The notes beneath the pieces are model-generated. The model was not told the DNA's origin. It did no database searches and saw nothing but the letters and a program-made list of their open reading frames with translations. Both the position numbers and the translations under genes were made by a program. From assembly GCA_016763715.1 (NCBI GenBank), contig JAESTG010000341.1, positions 1-16,327 of the forward strand: DNA of 16,327 nt, read 5' to 3'. Below are positions 14,167 through 16,327 of the stretch, piece after piece (position 1 is the stretch's first letter; every line of letters starts with the position of its first letter). Source of the stretch: Flavobacteriaceae bacterium. Lineage in GTDB: Bacteria; Bacteroidota; Bacteroidia; Flavobacteriales; Flavobacteriaceae.

Positions 14167-14778
14167 ATGATTTCAAAAGTTATTATCATTTTAATTAGTC
14201 TTTTCTCTAGCCAGCTTTATGCGCAGGAAGAAAAGGTCCTTATTACTGAAAACAGAAAAGGAAAAAGGGTAGTTCTTCAAGCCGAAAATATTACGTCAGA
14301 CACGCTCCAAGTCTTTTTAATGGTCAGTTCGAAGGGATATCGTCGTAGCGCAGATAAGCCAATTCTTAAAAATATCCCGCCAAACAGCAAAGTACATTTA
14401 ATGACGCTCATTGAACTTACTAATGTGGAATCAAACTATACTTATGAACTTATCATAAATGATAAGAACAAACCAAAAAAGGTTAATTATAGTAACAAAA
14501 TTATAGATATTGAAAAAGTATTTAAGGGCAAACTTGTGATTTTCACTACATCCAATTGTGAGAAATGTAAAGAATTACTTAGTGAACTATCTCTAAATAG
14601 AACACGTTATAAAAGTTATGATATTGCTAAAGAACCACTGCGCTACAAACAATTTATGAAGTATATTGAAAATGAATTAACCGGAACAACTCGCATCACC
14701 TTCCCCGTTATATGGAATAAGGACCACGCCATTTTCGGGTATAATAATCTTGAAATTATCCTTGAAAAACTGAATTAA
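14167..14778 (+). CDS. Secreted protein with C-terminal glutaredoxin/thioredoxin-like CxxC domain
   Basis: The 203-residue product has a signal peptide (residues 1-20, cleavage probably after YAQ). Residues ~21-110 form a beta-rich N-terminal domain that I do not recognise. Residues ~115-203 look like a glutaredoxin/thioredoxin fold: strand L-V-I-F-T-T-S, then C131-E-K-C134, a helix, a second strand Y-K-S-Y-D-I, and a T-F-P-V segment whose Pro180 fits the cis-Pro next to the active site. The C-x-x-C pair and cis-Pro suggest a periplasmic thiol-disulfide or thiol-dependent role; the redox partner is unknown. The frame can be opened at a TTG at 14146, but that lies inside the predicted promoter element, so the ATG at 14167 is chosen. 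It converges with the LRR lipoprotein gene, with only 8 bases between the stops. Confidence 0.72.
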   Translation: MISKVIIILISLFSSQLYAQEEKVLITENRKGKRVVLQAENITSDTLQVFLMVSSKGYRRSADKPILKNIPPNSKVHLMTLIELTNVESNYTYELIINDKNKPKKVNYSNKIIDIEKVFKGKLVIFTTSNCEKCKELLSELSLNRTRYKSYDIAKEPLRYKQFMKYIENELTGTTRITFPVIWNKDHAIFGYNNLEIILEKLN

Positions 14779-14786
14779 TTCCTCTT

Positions 14787-16100
14787 TTACAGGCTACAAT
14801 TTCCGTCAATGATGTCCTGTTGTGAAGGATTAAAATTATTTCCAGTCACCAAATAGTTACCTCCCAGACCATCATTACTTAGCAGGGGTTGCAATCCACA
14901 AAAGTCAATGAGTTCATTATTAATAATAGCTAGATTCCCTCCAATAGTCGTGAGTACAGACAAAGCATCGAGATTGGTTAAATCCCAATTGTTTCTTATT
15001 TGTAAATCGCCTCCAATAAACTCCAGATGATTCAATCCGGTCAAATCAGTGAGGTTATAGTTGTTATTCAGACTGAAATTCGCATTGATTCTGGTAATGT
15101 TTGAAATTCCGTTTAAGTTCGTCAAGTTGTCAATACCCGTAATACCCAGAATTTGAACGGTTCCTGAAATGTTCGACAGACCATCTAAATGAGTCATCAC
15201 TTCACTACTTCCAATCAAGAGAACAATACTTTCATCCACGGAAGTAATATTAGACAAGCCATCGATATTGTTCAACATCGGATTCCCCAAAACGATTAAT
15301 CTGGTATGAGACTCTGCTGGTTTAACGAGCGTCGTAATTCCCGACAGCCCATTTATATTTTGTAATACATCATTGTTGGAAATCCCAATTCCTTCTATTG
15401 TTGAACTCACATTACTCAATCCCTCTAATGTTAGTAAACTTTTGTTTCCAAAAACTTCAAAGTTTTCTTTGATCACAGTAAGGTTTTCCAGCCCACTAAA
15501 ATCTTCTAATTCGTGGGTTAAATTCACATCGAATCGAGCAACCGAACGCAGATTATTCAATGGAGTCAGGTCCGTAATAAAATCGCTTCCGCCCGAAATA
15601 GGCTCGTTAATATCTAAATACCCTGTAATTCGATAGTATTCATTAGCTCCAAAAGCATTTACTTCAGCCTGAGTGTGAAGTGACACGTCACCTTCAAATA
15701 CATTTAGGGTACACTCATTAGTACTTATAAAAGACAGTTCTTCACTATATGCTACACCAGTGGTATTGGTCGCATAGACCCGCACATAATAGGTTGAATT
15801 AAAATCAATATTGGTGATTTGGCCAATAAATTCAGACATTCCAGGTCCACTATTGTCGGTATTATCATCTAATGTGGGGTTTGGTGATGTACTCCAACAA
15901 ATTCCTTTTAAGATAATGAGAGACCCACCATCATCTACAATGTCGCCCCCGGTATTTGCTATATCTCCTTTTATATTGCTTATGGGATCTATAAAAATCG
16001 TTGCGAGGGTAAGCTCTTCAGAAATTTGAGTGTTATTATCGTCACTATTGCAACCCGTCAATACGAAAGTTGCCAGAATAAAAAGAAAGAAATGTCTCAT
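14787..16100 (-). CDS. Surface lipoprotein with FN3-like domain and receptor-L/LRR beta-helix repeats
   Basis: The 437-residue product starts with a lipoprotein signal peptide ending LTGC (Cys17). The following N-S-D-D matches the S-D-D type surface export signal reported for Flavobacteriia, so outer-membrane surface display is likely. Residues ~27-128 form a beta-rich FN3-like domain (G-I-C-W-S-T-S-P-N-P-T and Y-Y-V-R-V-Y-A-T-N motifs). A short segment at ~130-165, with the pattern T-Q-A-E-V-N-A-F-G and Y-x-x-I-T-G-Y-L-D-I, starts a receptor-L-like beta-helix. About eleven imperfect repeats of roughly 23-25 residues follow, each with L/I-x-x-L-x-G/N-L-x-x-I. The tail ends in short Cys-containing repeats (C at ~403 and 435) with no type IX secretion domain. 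Such proteins are likely adhesins or surface binding scaffolds. Its partner is unknown and no polysaccharide-utilisation genes flank it. Confidence 0.8.
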   Translation of the reverse strand: MRHFFLFILATFVLTGCNSDDNNTQISEELTLATIFIDPISNIKGDIANTGGDIVDDGGSLIILKGICWSTSPNPTLDDNTDNSGPGMSEFIGQITNIDFNSTYYVRVYATNTTGVAYSEELSFISTNECTLNVFEGDVSLHTQAEVNAFGANEYYRITGYLDINEPISGGSDFITDLTPLNNLRSVARFDVNLTHELEDFSGLENLTVIKENFEVFGNKSLLTLEGLSNVSSTIEGIGISNNDVLQNINGLSGITTLVKPAESHTRLIVLGNPMLNNIDGLSNITSVDESIVLLIGSSEVMTHLDGLSNISGTVQILGITGIDNLTNLNGISNITRINANFSLNNNYNLTDLTGLNHLEFIGGDLQIRNNWDLTNLDALSVLTTIGGNLAIINNELIDFCGLQPLLSNDGLGGNYLVTGNNFNPSQQDIIDGNCSL

Positions 16101-16171
16101 GGATGTTTGATTTTCATTAGCAATGGAAATGCAACTAGCTTCAGGTACTTCCCTATAGTCTTCTCAAAAGC

Positions 16172-16189
16172 AAAAGGTTGCGTCCTTTT
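16172..16189 (-). promoter_or_regulatory. Hairpin upstream of the LRR lipoprotein gene
   Basis: A perfect 6-bp inverted repeat (AAAAGG at 16172-16177, CCTTTT at 16184-16189) with the 6-base loop TTGCGT lies 72-89 bases upstream of the LRR lipoprotein ATG. On the minus strand it reads AAAAGGACGCAACCTTTT. No TAnnTTTG element was found in the 227 bases between this gene and the window edge. It could be an operator or a leader structure. Chance is possible. Confidence 0.25.
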
Positions 16190-16327
16190 ACCCAATTAAA
16201 CTTTATTCTATAACAAGAGAATCACACTTCTACTACCTAATAATTCAAACAAGGCACCAACAAAAAATTCTAAACAGCTGCAAAATAACTATTTAGCCTT
16301 TTTTATTATTAAAAATTTTATGATTAA

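Overview
This window looks like a chromosomal segment of a marine-type member of the Flavobacteriaceae (Bacteroidota). Four things point there: low GC; promoter elements of the Bacteroidota form TAnnTTTG with an upstream TTG; almost no Shine-Dalgarno sequences before start codons; and Bacteroidota-restricted families (DUF4295, DUF2652, surface lipoproteins with K/S-acidic export signals, receptor-L-type LRR lipoproteins). No insertion sequence, CRISPR array, tRNA, rRNA or phage gene was seen. No gene-free stretch exceeds 300 bases; the longest is about 227 bases at the right edge.

Left part (1-3139): the N-terminal end of an ECF-like sigma factor runs off the left edge on the minus strand. 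Next come a terminator and a secreted class-C beta-lactamase-like serine hydrolase (minus), then a divergent TPR lipoprotein (plus). Next (3178-7384, minus) are four closely spaced genes that probably form one transcript, read from right to left: a DUF2652 protein (cyclase-like domain fused to an SRPBCC domain), a beta-propeller lipoprotein with a CDCC motif, a YdjM-type membrane metal hydrolase, and a GT-B glycosyltransferase with a TTG start.

Middle part (7464-11045, minus) is a translation and protein-targeting block: rpmB, rpmG and a 50-residue DUF4295 protein (possibly ribosomal protein bL38) with its own promoter and terminator; then ftsY with its own promoter and a structured leader, coupled to a small membrane protein; then rimO with its own promoter.

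Right part (11056-14116, minus): a DEDDh exonuclease, a FAHD1-like hydrolase, a lone Hpt phosphotransfer protein and cinA form a compact unit. A 50-bp divergent promoter region separates them from a secreted glutaredoxin/thioredoxin-like protein (plus). That gene converges on a large LRR lipoprotein (minus), probably surface-exposed.

Most of the window is conserved core genome. The least explained parts are the DUF2652/propeller/YdjM/GT cluster, the orphan Hpt protein coupled to cinA, the small membrane protein coupled to ftsY, and the CxxC-containing secreted protein. I see no convincing defence or mobile system.
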